DNA from: an uncultured Gammaproteobacteria bacterium
GTDB taxonomy: Bacteria; Pseudomonadota; Gammaproteobacteria; Pseudomonadales; Pseudohongiellaceae
Length of the DNA: 36,136 nt
Direction: 5' to 3'
Assembly (NCBI GenBank): GCA_913048385.1
Contig: CAJWVZ010000023.1
Coordinates: forward strand, 1-36,136
The notes under the pieces are model-generated. The model saw only the letters and a list, made by a program, of their open reading frames with translations. It was not told the origin of the DNA and made no database searches. The position numbers and the translations under genes were made by a program. Of this stretch, positions 1 through 11,607 are shown piece by piece. The number at the start of each line of letters is the position of its first letter. Position 1 is the first letter of the stretch.

Positions 1-30
1 CGCGCACAGAGGCAAAATAAAGAATATCGA

Positions 31-519
31 CTACAAAACGCACGCCTCTTGACCCCGTTGATACTCTCCGCTTTGTCCGCCGACTTTTCGCTCCACTTGG
101 ATATCTCGTATTATCATGGTCTTATCTACCGCCTTGCACATGTCATAGATCGTGAGCGCCGCTACGCTTACTGCCGTTAGCGCCTCCATCTCTACCCCCG
201 TGCGCCCAGAAATCTTACAAACTGCTTCAACCTTAATACCAGTAGCAACTAATTCAAGATCAACATTGACGGAATCAAGCATTAACGGATGACAAAGTGG
301 AATCAGACTCGCGCACTGCTTTGCTGCCTGTATTCCAGCAATTCTCGCGATGGCCAAAACATCACCTTTCTTATTCGAGGCCTCTGAAACCATCTCTAAT
401 GCCTCAGCGGACATGGAAACAAATCCGCTCGCAACTGCCAATCGTTCGGTAACTGATTTCTCACCGACGTCGACCATCCTGGCCCTTCCACTCCCATCGA
501 GGTGAGTTAATTCGCTCAT
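31..519 (-). CDS. moaC: Cyclic pyranopterin monophosphate synthase MoaC
   Basis: MoaC acts with MoaA in the first step of molybdenum cofactor synthesis, turning the MoaA product into cyclic pyranopterin monophosphate in the cytoplasm. The 162-residue protein matches the family length. It carries the conserved stretch [17 protein letters not shown] followed by LIPLCHPL (about residues 51-79), and [18 protein letters not shown] followed by DMCKAVDK (about 104-132), which holds the catalytic Asp and Lys. I place the start at the ATG at 519, because AAGGCG lies 8 bases upstream; an in-frame GTG two codons earlier is less likely. No other moa gene is visible, since the window ends just downstream of the gene. 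The identification is firm. Confidence 0.96.
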   Translation of the reverse strand: MSELTHLDGSGRARMVDVGEKSVTERLAVASGFVSMSAEALEMVSEASNKKGDVLAIARIAGIQAAKQCASLIPLCHPLMLDSVNVDLELVATGIKVEAVCKISGRTGVEMEALTAVSVAALTIYDMCKAVDKTMIIRDIQVERKVGGQSGEYQRGQEACVL

Positions 520-655
520 AAACACATCGCCTTACACAGAAAATTTGTAGAATTAAAATTGCACCCAAGAGATAAATATTGTCTCTTCCGTTATTATGGC
601 TGATTATTTGGCTTTGCTACAGCCACAATTTTCATTAACTAGAACGAATCCACAT

Positions 656-1102
656 ATGAGCCAACGACTTCACATCACTGTAGCCACGGTTGTAGCAAAA
701 GAGGATAAATTTCTTATGGTCGAAGAACTACAAGGCGGTGAAACAGTCTATAATCAACCGGCAGGGCACCTCGAGTTTGGAGAGAGCCTCGTCAACGCCG
801 CAGTGCGAGAGACCTTTGAAGAGACCAACTGGACCGTAGAGGTTACCCACGTCCTTGGAATCTATCATTATATCGCGAATGGCTCGGAGGCTCATTATGT
901 TCGACACTGTTTTATCGCAGAACCCATAGAGGAAGTTCACGGACGCGCTCTTGACCCGGATATCATAAGTGCGGCCTGGCTCACTTATGAGCAAATTGTT
1001 AATCGGGCTCAGCAATTGCGCAGCCCCCTTGTTATGAGAAATATTGATGATTATCTGAGTGGTGTTAAGCACCCTCTCACGATTGAGCGTGCCCTACCCT
1101 AA
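656..1102 (+). CDS. nudJ: Nudix phosphatase NudJ
   Basis: This is a Nudix hydrolase of the NudJ type. In E. coli NudJ removes phosphate from the thiamine precursor HMP-PP and from nucleoside di- and triphosphates. The Nudix box lies at about residues 37-59: GHLEFGE, then RETFEE, with the Mg-binding Glu residues present. The usual Gly after the EE pair is replaced by Asn. The N-terminus MSQRLHITVATVV aligns with the E. coli start, so I prefer the ATG at 656 (148 residues). An in-frame ATG at 596 would add 20 residues; neither start has a clear ribosome binding site. mnmA follows after 9 bases, as in E. coli, where nudJ and mnmA are also neighbours. Confidence 0.9.
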   Translation: MSQRLHITVATVVAKEDKFLMVEELQGGETVYNQPAGHLEFGESLVNAAVRETFEETNWTVEVTHVLGIYHYIANGSEAHYVRHCFIAEPIEEVHGRALDPDIISAAWLTYEQIVNRAQQLRSPLVMRNIDDYLSGVKHPLTIERALP

Positions 1103-1111
1103 TTAACGGAC

Positions 1112-2212
1112 TTGAAAAACGACTTGAATAAAGAAATAAAAGTTATTGTTGGGATGTCTGGAGGGGTTGACTCATCGGTAGCGGCTCACCTCCTAGTTGA
1201 AGCCGGGTATGTTGTCGAAGGTCTCTTTATGAAGAATTGGGACGAAGACGATGGCACAGAATACTGCACTGCACAGGAAGATCTCGAAGATGCTCAAAGT
1301 GTCTGCAAGCTGCTCGGAATAAAATGTCACACAGCCAGTTTCGCGGCTGAATATTGGGATGAAGTTTTCGAGCATTTTCTTAAAGAGTATCGTGCCGGAC
1401 GCACGCCAAACCCAGACGTCTTATGTAACAGAGAAATCAAGTTTAAAGCATTTCTTGAACACGCATTGCAACTTGGTGCCGATTATATCGCAACAGGTCA
1501 CTATGTTAGAAAAAAAACCGATGCCCGCGGCACTCATTTGTTAAAAGGATGCGACCCTCAGAAAGATCAGAGTTATTTTTTATGCGAGGTCGAGACGGAA
1601 AGTCTCGCGAGGAGTCTATTCCCTGTCGGCCAGTTAGAAAAAACCGAGGTAAGAGAAATTGCCACCCGCCTTAAACTTCACAACCATAAGAAGAAAGACA
1701 GCACGGGCATCTGCTTCATCGGAGAACGAAAATTTAAAGATTTCTTACAACAATACATACCGGCACAGCCAGGCCCGATCGCGACTACTGAAGGAAAAAT
1801 TATAGGAGAGCACTCGGGCTTGATGTATCACACCTTCGGGCAGAGGCAGGGCCTTGGGATCGGCGGACTAGAGGGTCATTCAGAAAGCCCTTGGTATGTC
1901 GTCGACAAAGATCTCGCAACTAATCGACTAATTGTTGGCCAGGGTCAGGATCACCCTCGGCTATTTTCAAGAAAGTTAATTGCAGCTAAACCCAAATGGA
2001 TTTCATCAAGCCCCCCTCTTCCCTTTGATTGCTCTGCAAAAGTAAGGTACCGCCAAGCAGATCAAGCCTGCAGTGTCCTCACGCTAGCTGATGACCGAAT
2101 CGAAGTTAACTTTGAAGCTCCTCAACGCGCAATCACACCAGGGCAATACATTGTGTTCTATGACGGTGAGTTATGTTTGGGCGCTGGAATTATCGAGAAT
2201 TTTTGCCAATGA
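1112..2212 (+). CDS. mnmA: tRNA-specific 2-thiouridylase MnmA
   Basis: MnmA thiolates U34 of tRNA-Lys, tRNA-Glu and tRNA-Gln, taking sulfur from the Tus relay. The 366-residue protein has the ATP-binding PP-loop SGGVDSS at residues 16-22. The two catalytic cysteines are Cys105 (in [11 protein letters not shown]) and Cys201 (in [13 protein letters not shown]). ATGHY, KDQSYFL and [10 protein letters not shown] are also present, and the length equals E. coli MnmA (368). There is no ATG before the PP-loop, so translation must begin at a TTG, either 1112 or 1124. The gene lies 9 bases after nudJ and is probably co-transcribed with it. The usual gammaproteobacterial neighbour hflD is absent between this gene and purB. 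Confidence 0.97.
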   Translation: MKNDLNKEIKVIVGMSGGVDSSVAAHLLVEAGYVVEGLFMKNWDEDDGTEYCTAQEDLEDAQSVCKLLGIKCHTASFAAEYWDEVFEHFLKEYRAGRTPNPDVLCNREIKFKAFLEHALQLGADYIATGHYVRKKTDARGTHLLKGCDPQKDQSYFLCEVETESLARSLFPVGQLEKTEVREIATRLKLHNHKKKDSTGICFIGERKFKDFLQQYIPAQPGPIATTEGKIIGEHSGLMYHTFGQRQGLGIGGLEGHSESPWYVVDKDLATNRLIVGQGQDHPRLFSRKLIAAKPKWISSSPPLPFDCSAKVRYRQADQACSVLTLADDRIEVNFEAPQRAITPGQYIVFYDGELCLGAGIIENFCQ

Positions 2213-2278
2213 TGCCAATTTCAGAGGTATACTTTGAAACCCTAAATTCAACTTTTGAGTTAAAACAGAAAAAACTAA

Positions 2279-4848
<2,570 letters not shown>

Positions 4849-4849
4849 C

Positions 4850-5464
4850 TTAATCAAGTAATCTGTTGCTAGCCTTAATAAACTCACTCTTCAAATCTGC
4901 ATACTCAGCGACCGCAGGATATTGAGGAAACTCCGTCATCACATTCTTTGGAGCTCTAAAAAGAATCCCTGCATCAGCTTCCTCTAACATGCTGGTATCG
5001 TTGTAAGAATCTCCCGATGCGATGACACGAAAATTTAGATCATGCAAGGCTTTCACCGAGGCGCGTTTCGGGTCTGGTTGGCGCAGCTTATAGTCAATAA
5101 TACGGCCGCTCTCGTCAGAGATTAATCGATGACAGAATAACGTTGGGAAATTTAATTGCTCCATGAGGGGTTTAGAAAACTCGTAAAACGTATCGGACAA
5201 TATAATAAGTTGGAAGTTCTGCTTCAGCCAAGTGACAAACTCCAAGGCGCCCGGCAGAGGCTCAAGTTCATTGATCACCGCTTGAATATCCGACAGGCCA
5301 AGATTATTTTTTTCAAGCAGGCTCAATCTCTGCCTCATCAGCACATCGTAATCCGGAATATCCCTTGTCGTTGCCTTTAGCTCTTCGATTCCTGTTTTTT
5401 CAGCGAAACCAATCCAAATCTCCGGAACCAGAACACCTTCTAAATCTAAACAAGCAATTTCCAT
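4850..5464 (-). CDS. thrH: Phosphoserine phosphatase / homoserine phosphotransferase ThrH
   Basis: ThrH is a HAD-family enzyme described in Pseudomonas aeruginosa; it dephosphorylates phosphoserine and can pass the phosphate to homoserine, linking serine and threonine synthesis. The N-terminus MEIACLDLEGVLVPEIWIGF matches P. aeruginosa ThrH almost exactly, and the length (204) is equal. HAD motif I is DLEG, with Glu at the place where most phosphatases have a second Asp, which is typical of ThrH. Motif II is seen at LIILSDTFYEF and the late acidic motif at ASGDSYNDTSML. The gene follows the 5'-nucleotidase gene after 88 bases on the same strand and runs into roxA from the opposite side. Confidence 0.95.
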   Translation of the reverse strand: MEIACLDLEGVLVPEIWIGFAEKTGIEELKATTRDIPDYDVLMRQRLSLLEKNNLGLSDIQAVINELEPLPGALEFVTWLKQNFQLIILSDTFYEFSKPLMEQLNFPTLFCHRLISDESGRIIDYKLRQPDPKRASVKALHDLNFRVIASGDSYNDTSMLEEADAGILFRAPKNVMTEFPQYPAVAEYADLKSEFIKASNRLLD

Positions 5465-5552
5465 AATTTATAACCTGTCTGATACCAATGTAAGTCGATC
5501 ATATAATAATCGAATAAGAATTTTTTACCTTAAGCGGTTTAGAGCCTATTAG

Positions 5553-6482
5553 TTACTCGTTTGCCACTCCTGAGGGAACATGACCCGTTGCAACATGGTC
5601 GCGAGCAGATTCACAATGGCCCTCCTGATCATCAAAGAAGACATCCGCGTCAAAGGCTCTCAAAAATTCTCCCTTGTTGAGCCCGCCCAAAAAGAGCGAC
5701 TCGTCGATCCGGATATTCCAAGCCCGTAGTGTTTTCACAACTCGCTCATGAGCAGGTGCCGCCCGCGCTGTAACGAGACAGGTCCTCAGAGGTGACTCGC
5801 CCGGAGGAAAGGCCATCTGTATTTGTTGAAGTGCGCTTAACACTGGCTTGAAAGGTCCCCCACTCATGGGCTCGTTTGCCGAGTTGATCTCATTCTCAGT
5901 AAACGCCTTCAATCCCTCGCGCTTGTATATTTTTTCAGAGTCATCGGCAAATAAAACGGCATCACCGTCAAAGGCTATCTTTAGAATATCACTCTGAGAA
6001 GTATTTTTTTTTGAAGGCAGAATCGTTGCTGCGGCAACTCCAAGATCTAAGGCGGATCGCACATCAGCACCATCTGCCGACAAAAACAGATGACTATCAA
6101 ACGCAGAGACGTACTTGTAAGGACTCTCTCCACCAGTGAACGCGGCCCGGGTGATATCTAACTGATAGTGTCTTATCGAGTTGAATATTCGTAGCCCTGT
6201 ATCTGCGCTGTTTCTTGAGAGTAATATAACTTTTACGGGCGACTCCTCGAGCAAGGCGTTGAGTTGCAGCAGCTTTTGCACTAGAGCAAACGCATCGCCT
6301 GGTTCTAGCGGCTTCTCCTCACGATCAACCTGATATCGCTGATAACTCTCTAAACCCTCATCCACAAATACGCTGTGACTGTCCGATAAGTCAAAAAGTG
6401 CCCGCGAAGAGATACCGATAACTAATGGATCTATTTTTTTCTTCGGGGAGACTTGATCGCTTTGCGATTGCCTTTCGCTCAT
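5553..6482 (-). CDS. Cytosolic 5'-nucleotidase family protein (PF06189 type)
   Basis: The 309-residue protein resembles the bacterial 5'-nucleotidase family related to eukaryotic cytosolic 5'-nucleotidase I, expected to dephosphorylate nucleoside monophosphates. Features seen are LVIGISSRALFDLSDSH near the N-terminus, VILLSRNSADTGLRIFNS, the stretch AFDGDAVLFADDSE (acidic HAD-like motif), TCLVTARAAPAHERVVKTL and the late FFDDQEGH acidic motif. The ATG at 6482 has AGGAG 6 bases upstream. It lies 18 bases after msrA on the same strand, so the two are probably one transcript. I recognise the family from these motifs but cannot say which nucleotide is the substrate. Confidence 0.83.
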   Translation of the reverse strand: MSERQSQSDQVSPKKKIDPLVIGISSRALFDLSDSHSVFVDEGLESYQRYQVDREEKPLEPGDAFALVQKLLQLNALLEESPVKVILLSRNSADTGLRIFNSIRHYQLDITRAAFTGGESPYKYVSAFDSHLFLSADGADVRSALDLGVAAATILPSKKNTSQSDILKIAFDGDAVLFADDSEKIYKREGLKAFTENEINSANEPMSGGPFKPVLSALQQIQMAFPPGESPLRTCLVTARAAPAHERVVKTLRAWNIRIDESLFLGGLNKGEFLRAFDADVFFDDQEGHCESARDHVATGHVPSGVANE

Positions 6483-6500
6483 AAAAAAGCTCCTGAAAAG

Positions 6501-7151
6501 CTATTCAGAAGATGTTTTGGCATAACAGACACCGGTACCTGCCAAGCCGCAGTAGCCATTCGGGTTTTTCGCGAGGTACTGTTGATGAAAATCATCGGCA
6601 TAGTAAAACATCTGCAGGTCGTCGATCTCTGTCGTTATCTGAGAATGCCCGCTGTCCGTAAGAGCCTGTTGAAAAACCTTCCGACTATCGAGAGCCTTCA
6701 CTTTCTGCTCCGGATCCGTTACGTATATTGCTGATCGATACTGCGTACCAACATCATTACCCTGTCTCATGCCCTGAGTGGGATCATGCGCCTCCCAAAA
6801 TATCAACAAAAGCTCCTCATAACTTACCTTAGTTGGATCGAAAAAGACCTTAACAACCTCTGTATGACCTGTCATTCCCGAGCATACGTCTTCATATGTC
6901 GGGTTAGCTGTAACACCACCAGCGTAACCTACGGCCGTGCTATAGACTCCATCAACTTGCCAGAAAAGTCTTTCGCTACCCCAGAAACAGCCCAACGCAA
7001 AAACAGCTTCGTCCAAACCATCCGGGACGGGAGCGCAAATTCGGGTGCCAAGAGCGTAATGAGTTTCAGAGAATATCGCGGCATCTTGTCGATCCCTAAG
7101 TGCCTCAGCAGCGTCTGGCATTGTAAGTGGCTTCTTAGTCTTGAAGAACAT
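6501..7151 (-). CDS. msrA: Peptide methionine-S-sulfoxide reductase MsrA
   Basis: MsrA reduces S-methionine sulfoxide in proteins and free methionine, repairing oxidative damage. The 216-residue protein matches the long E. coli-type MsrA (212). The catalytic Cys55 lies in [14 protein letters not shown], and the two recycling cysteines Cys201 and Cys209 lie in [14 protein letters not shown], as in E. coli. [13 protein letters not shown] and GTQYRSAIY motifs are present. The ATG at 7151 is preceded by GAGG about 10 bases upstream. The gene is divergent from argD, with 137 bases between them, and leads into the 5'-nucleotidase gene. Confidence 0.97.
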   Translation of the reverse strand: MFFKTKKPLTMPDAAEALRDRQDAAIFSETHYALGTRICAPVPDGLDEAVFALGCFWGSERLFWQVDGVYSTAVGYAGGVTANPTYEDVCSGMTGHTEVVKVFFDPTKVSYEELLLIFWEAHDPTQGMRQGNDVGTQYRSAIYVTDPEQKVKALDSRKVFQQALTDSGHSQITTEIDDLQMFYYADDFHQQYLAKNPNGYCGLAGTGVCYAKTSSE

Positions 7152-7234
7152 AAGAAATAAACCTCGCTTTTGAAAAATCCAACTATTCCATTAATATGAT
7201 ACACTGTCCGTTGGCAAACTTCGCTACTCTGCGC

Positions 7235-7263
7235 TCGGAAAACCGACCACTTTCTAAGTGGTC
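7235..7263. promoter_or_regulatory. Two tandem small hairpins in the argD leader
   Basis: A perfect inverted repeat, GACCACTT-TCT-AAGTGGTC (7245-7263, 8-bp stem, 3-base loop), lies 25 bases upstream of the argD ATG. A smaller stem, TCGG-AAAA-CCGA (7235-7246), overlaps it by two bases. There is no T-run, so it is not an ordinary terminator. It could be an operator or a 5'-UTR structure; it does not look like an ARG box. Confidence 0.5.
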
Positions 7264-7288
7264 AACAATATAGCCTCAAGGCCATAGA

Positions 7289-8476
7289 ATGAATTCGTCA
7301 AGCCAAAAAATCTCTGCTGTAATGCGCAACTATGGCGATCCAAAGCTCGAATTTATTGCCGGCAAAGGATCGTACCTTACCTCCACGTCGGGCGAAAAAT
7401 ACTTAGATTTTACAACTGGGATCGCAGTAAATAGCCTAGGCCATTGCCATCCCAAATTAGTCACTGCTCTGCAAGAACAATCCGAACAGCTTTGGCACAG
7501 CTCAAACTTATATCGCATATCGCAGGCGGAGAGCCTGGCTAAAAAATTAATTGCGAATACATTCGCTGATCGTGTTTTCTTTTGCAATTCCGGTACGGAA
7601 GCTATCGAAGCAGGAATAAAGATCATCCGACGATACTTTTTTCATACGGGGCACCAACAAAAAAACAGAATTATCGCACTGACAAGCTCTTTTCATGGTC
7701 GGACTCTTGGTGCGCTTGCCCTTGCAAATAATCCGACCCAGGCTAAAGGCTTCCTTCATGGTGATGGTGGGTTCGATCAGGTTGAATACGGCAATGTGGA
7801 CGAGCTAAAACGCACGATCACTGACAAGACCGCGGGTATTGTGATAGAGCCAATCCAAGGTGAGGGTGGCATCCGAGTCGCCATGAAAGATTATCTTGCT
7901 GAGATAAAAAACCTCTGCGAGATAAACGACCTACTTCTCTTCTTTGATGAGGTTCAGTCTGGCGTGGGACGCAGCGGGTCACTTTACGCCTACCAAGAAC
8001 TCGGCATTCAGCCTGATCTTTTAGCGACGGCCAAGGGCTTGGGTGGTGGCATCCCAATCGGGGCCTGCATAACAACCGAGAGCATTGCGGAGGCGATGAC
8101 CCCGGGAACCCACGGAAGCACGTTTGGCGGAAACCCATTAGCCGCGGCAGCTGCCAACGCTGTCCTAGATGAAATATTGAGTCCAAACTTTCTCCGCGAA
8201 GTGAAAAACAATAGTCGGTATTTATTTACAAAGCTTGAAACCTTACTAGGTCAGTACCCTAACTTGCTGAGAGATGTCAACGGCATGGGCTTTATGGTGG
8301 GGCTGGGTTTTCATGAGGACGCAAGTGAAGTTGTGAAATTGGCAGAGGAGGAAAAATTACTGCTTGTTAAAGCAGGCCGGAATTATATTCGCCTGCTACC
8401 CCCGCTAAATATTTCAATCGCTGAGATTGACGAGGCGATTGAAATAATTGAGCGCTGCCTGCAACGCTGCAGCTGA
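7289..8476 (+). CDS. argD: Acetylornithine aminotransferase (class III PLP aminotransferase)
   Basis: ArgD moves an amino group from glutamate to N-acetylglutamate semialdehyde in arginine synthesis, and in many bacteria also makes succinyl-diaminopimelate for lysine. The 395-residue protein has the class III aminotransferase layout: DFTTGIAVNSLGHCHP at the N-terminus, CNSGTEAIEAGIK (phosphate binding), FHGRTLGALA, FFDEVQSGVGRSG (Asp that contacts the PLP ring nitrogen), and ATAKGLGGGIPIGA with Lys249 as the PLP lysine. The ATG at 7289 has AAGG 8 bases upstream. No other arg gene is adjacent. Succinylornithine or related omega-aminotransferase activity cannot be excluded from sequence alone. 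Confidence 0.9.
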   Translation: MNSSSQKISAVMRNYGDPKLEFIAGKGSYLTSTSGEKYLDFTTGIAVNSLGHCHPKLVTALQEQSEQLWHSSNLYRISQAESLAKKLIANTFADRVFFCNSGTEAIEAGIKIIRRYFFHTGHQQKNRIIALTSSFHGRTLGALALANNPTQAKGFLHGDGGFDQVEYGNVDELKRTITDKTAGIVIEPIQGEGGIRVAMKDYLAEIKNLCEINDLLLFFDEVQSGVGRSGSLYAYQELGIQPDLLATAKGLGGGIPIGACITTESIAEAMTPGTHGSTFGGNPLAAAAANAVLDEILSPNFLREVKNNSRYLFTKLETLLGQYPNLLRDVNGMGFMVGLGFHEDASEVVKLAEEEKLLLVKAGRNYIRLLPPLNISIAEIDEAIEIIERCLQRCS

Positions 8477-8531
8477 CTCTACAACAAACATAAACCTTAT
8501 TGCCGCTGACACTAATTACAGGAGCGAGAAA

Positions 8532-9836
8532 ATGATCGTAAAAAGAAAGCAAGATCAACGAAATAACAGTTATTTTCCTTTATGCTTTTTTTTATTATAC
8601 CTCTTTAATAGTTTTACTGTTTCAAGTTCCCTTGCGCAAACTACTATCAATCGCACGGAGTTCAGCATGCCAGAAAATTCAAGACCCTTTACTATAGACA
8701 TTCCTCAAAGCATGATTCAAGACCTCCAAGAGCGCTTGCTACTCACAAGACTGCCCAACCAATTGGACGGCGTAGATTGGGAGTACGGCGCGGAACTCGA
8801 TTACGTTAGCGAGGTCGTACAGTACTGGAAGAATGAGTTTGATTGGCGAAAGCAAGAGACGGCTTTAAACGAGTTTGACAATTATAAGATGCTTGTCGAT
8901 GAGATTGACCTTCACTTTATACACCAAAGGTCAGACAACGAGAATGCAATTCCCCTCCTTCTCGTTCACGGGTGGCCAGGCTCAATCAGCGAATTTACCA
9001 GCATCATTGGACCTCTAACCTCGCCGGAGGAGTTCGGTCTTGCAGCAGAGGACTCCTATCATGTGATCGCTCCCTCATTGCCAGGTTTCGGTTTTTCGTC
9101 AGCCCCGACACGGCCGGGTTATAACCCTGAAAAAATTGCAAATTTGTTCGCAAAATTCATGCAACAGCTAGGGTATGAAAAGTATGCCATTGCTGGCGGA
9201 GACTGGGGAGCGGTCATCAATAGAAATATTGCTAACACTTATCCGGATAGGCTGATTGGACTGCACACCAATATGGTCATAGCGTCACCGCCTAGCGACA
9301 AAAAGGTAGCGGGCGACATCGGCAGTGAGGAAGGTGCCTTGCTAGAGAATAGAAGAAATTTTATGCTCACTGAGAGAGGTTATCACTCTCTGCAGGAAAC
9401 AAAGCCACAGACGGTGGCGTACGGCCTCACTGATTCTCCTGCAGGCCTAGCGGGATGGATTCTTGAAAAATTTCATGGGTGGAGTGACGTTGATGCCTCA
9501 GAAACCGGTCGACTCAGCGATCGAATCAGCCATGACAAATTGCTCACAAATATCTCGATATACTGGTTCAACCAAAACATAGACTCGTCAATGCGTATCT
9601 ATTATGAAAACCGCGTCGTCCCGCCTGTCAAACCAATCAGTTACATCGATGTCCCTACGGGTGTATCTATTTTTCCCAACGAAATTTACATGAGCCCCCG
9701 CTCTTGGGTTCAGGCCGGGTATGACTTAAGGTATTGGAACGTCATGCCAAGCGGCGGCCATTTTGCGGCATTAGAAGAGCCCACAACCTATGTAAGCGAG
9801 CTCAATGCTTTTTTTGGAGAGCTAAGAGATAACTAG
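8532..9836 (+). CDS. Secreted epoxide hydrolase, microsomal type (EHN domain plus alpha/beta hydrolase)
   Basis: The enzyme is expected to open epoxide rings to diols. From the ATG at 8532 (434 residues, GGAG 7 bases upstream) it begins with a signal peptide, hydrophobic from about residue 14 and ending near SSLAQ. Then comes the epoxide-hydrolase N-terminal domain (PFTIDIPQSMIQDLQERL, about residues 45-150). The alpha/beta hydrolase domain has HGWPGS at 146-151 (oxyanion hole), GGDWGA with the nucleophile Asp224, and GGHFAALEEP with the catalytic His410. argD ends 55 bases upstream. Most relatives are cytoplasmic, so the export signal is notable. The natural substrate is unknown. Confidence 0.88.
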   Translation: MIVKRKQDQRNNSYFPLCFFLLYLFNSFTVSSSLAQTTINRTEFSMPENSRPFTIDIPQSMIQDLQERLLLTRLPNQLDGVDWEYGAELDYVSEVVQYWKNEFDWRKQETALNEFDNYKMLVDEIDLHFIHQRSDNENAIPLLLVHGWPGSISEFTSIIGPLTSPEEFGLAAEDSYHVIAPSLPGFGFSSAPTRPGYNPEKIANLFAKFMQQLGYEKYAIAGGDWGAVINRNIANTYPDRLIGLHTNMVIASPPSDKKVAGDIGSEEGALLENRRNFMLTERGYHSLQETKPQTVAYGLTDSPAGLAGWILEKFHGWSDVDASETGRLSDRISHDKLLTNISIYWFNQNIDSSMRIYYENRVVPPVKPISYIDVPTGVSIFPNEIYMSPRSWVQAGYDLRYWNVMPSGGHFAALEEPTTYVSELNAFFGELRDN

Positions 9837-9915
9837 GAGATTTTAACTCTTTGTTCAAAAAAATTATCTCTGCCCGCTCCTATATCAGCGAGGCAAAAAA
9901 CGGATCGTTATAACA

Positions 9916-11517
9916 ATGAAAAAAAGACAAAAGTATTTTAAGGTTGGCGCAATAGTTATCAGTGCACTGGGCTTGCTCGCAGGCGGGAGTTACGCACAAC
10001 AAGACCCAAGCTATCCTGAGGATTTTTCGAGCCCTATGCCTCTTTTTGAATCAGCGATGGGCGACTTTCACTTCAAAATAAGTTCAGATTCCGAGCTCGC
10101 GCAGCGTTATTTTAATCAGGGCTTTCAGCTCATGTACGCGTTCGCGAAAATTGACTCTGCACGTTCCTTCAGGGAAGCCCAAAGGGCGGACCCGCAATGT
10201 GCAATATGTTTTTGGGGAGAATCCTGGGCTTGGGGCTCATATTTAAACGGCGCAATGACTACCAGTGACGCACCTCGCGCGTATGCGAAATTACAAGAAG
10301 CTACAGAAAGAATTAATGAGGCGTCTCAGCTCGAGGCCGACATGATTCAATCTCTTAGCACTCGCTACATAGTGAACTTTGATCCCTCAAAGAGACGCGT
10401 TCAAGATCAATTATATGCAGATACAATGGCAGAGCTGTATATCAAGTATCCAGAAAATTTAGAAATTGCTACTCTTTATGCAGACGCGCTATTCCTTTTA
10501 GAAGAGCGCCGCGGGTACCGATCACTCGATGATCCAAATGTGATCAGGCTTCATGGCGTGTTAGAGGATGTACTAAGCAAAGATTTGTCCCATCCCGGCG
10601 CTTGCCACCTCTATGTCCACGCTACCGAGTCCACCCCCACGCCAGAACTCGCGGCACCATGCGCACAATACCTTGGAAATTCTATCCCTGGGGCAAGCCA
10701 CATTAATCATATGCCGTCACACACGTGGAATGAACTCGGTCTGTGGCAGGAAGCGATTAGAGCGAATACGCTTGCGTGGCACTCCGATCAAAAAGCAGCC
10801 GTCGGTGAGGGCTTCGCTATCTACCCAACCCATAATTTAACAATGTTGTACTACGCCGCTGCGATGGGTGGAGAGAGCGCCACCTCGGTTCAGGCCGCGA
10901 AAGATTTAGCCAAGCTCAATGGCAACACCGCAATGCATGCGATGAGCCTTATTAGATTTGGTCGGTTTGATGAGCTGGCGAGCTTAAGCGCTAAACCAAA
11001 CGGCGCCGTAAACCTTGCAATGTACCAATTCTCCCAAGGCTATGCAGCACTTAAGCTCGGCAACACAGATGAGGCTTCGGAGATACTTAATGACTTATGG
11101 GAGGTAACCAACACGACCACAGCTAGGTTCAGATTCCACGATGGCAAGGATATCACCGGCGCTCTTGCAGGAATCTTAGAGGGTGAAATTTTATGGGAGG
11201 CTGGCAATATTGAAGGCGCCGCCGAATCGTTTCGCAAAGCAACAGAATACTACGACGCACTGAATTATGATGAACCTGAACCCTTACCATTCTCACCCAG
11301 GCACTGGCTTGGCGCCGCTTATCAAGCCCTCGGTGCATTCGAGGCCGCACATCAACAGTACTTGTTAGACCTTGACGATCACCCTAATAATATATGGTCG
11401 ATTTTCGGGGTGAACCGCGCGCTGGAGTCCCTTGGAGCCAGCACAGAGGACAGTCACTCTCAGTTGAAGACCGCTCTTGAAGCTAGTGATATTTGGTTGA
11501 ATGAAAGCAAATTATGA
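9916..11517 (+). CDS. Periplasmic tetratricopeptide-repeat protein with conserved His motifs
   Basis: The 533-residue protein starts with a signal peptide (lysine-rich n-region, hydrophobic core, likely cut after GGSYAQ). It belongs to a widespread uncharacterised family of TPR proteins. The first repeat (YFNQGFQLMYAF to SFREAQRADPQCAICFWGES) is followed by the family hallmarks HPGACHLYVHATE (from His226) and HINHMPSHTW (from about His262). Further TPR-like helices occupy the C-terminal half, for example LAMYQFSQGYAALKLGN and HWLGAAYQALGAFEAAH. The clustered histidines and the CAIC pair suggest a metal or ligand site, but no activity is known to me. It follows the epoxide hydrolase gene by 79 bases on the same strand. 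Confidence 0.8.
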   Translation: MKKRQKYFKVGAIVISALGLLAGGSYAQQDPSYPEDFSSPMPLFESAMGDFHFKISSDSELAQRYFNQGFQLMYAFAKIDSARSFREAQRADPQCAICFWGESWAWGSYLNGAMTTSDAPRAYAKLQEATERINEASQLEADMIQSLSTRYIVNFDPSKRRVQDQLYADTMAELYIKYPENLEIATLYADALFLLEERRGYRSLDDPNVIRLHGVLEDVLSKDLSHPGACHLYVHATESTPTPELAAPCAQYLGNSIPGASHINHMPSHTWNELGLWQEAIRANTLAWHSDQKAAVGEGFAIYPTHNLTMLYYAAAMGGESATSVQAAKDLAKLNGNTAMHAMSLIRFGRFDELASLSAKPNGAVNLAMYQFSQGYAALKLGNTDEASEILNDLWEVTNTTTARFRFHDGKDITGALAGILEGEILWEAGNIEGAAESFRKATEYYDALNYDEPEPLPFSPRHWLGAAYQALGAFEAAHQQYLLDLDDHPNNIWSIFGVNRALESLGASTEDSHSQLKTALEASDIWLNESKL

Positions 11518-11554
11518 GCTGAGTAGTTTTACATTATCAATTTTTTTCCTATAT

Positions 11555-11576
11555 ACTCCAAAATTGTCTCTGGAGT
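11555..11576. promoter_or_regulatory. Inverted repeat ACTCCA-N10-TGGAGT
   Basis: A perfect 6-bp inverted repeat with a 10-base spacer sits between the TPR gene and the small membrane protein gene, 32 bases before the latter's start. It could be a weak hairpin or an operator. No T-run follows. Confidence 0.3.
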
Positions 11577-11607
11577 GCTATTTACACACTAGAATATAGG
11601 TTCCATA

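Noticed and set aside
7245..7263. ARG box upstream of argD
   Set aside because: The palindrome does not fit the ArgR consensus of AT-rich 18-bp sites; it is listed only as a hairpin.
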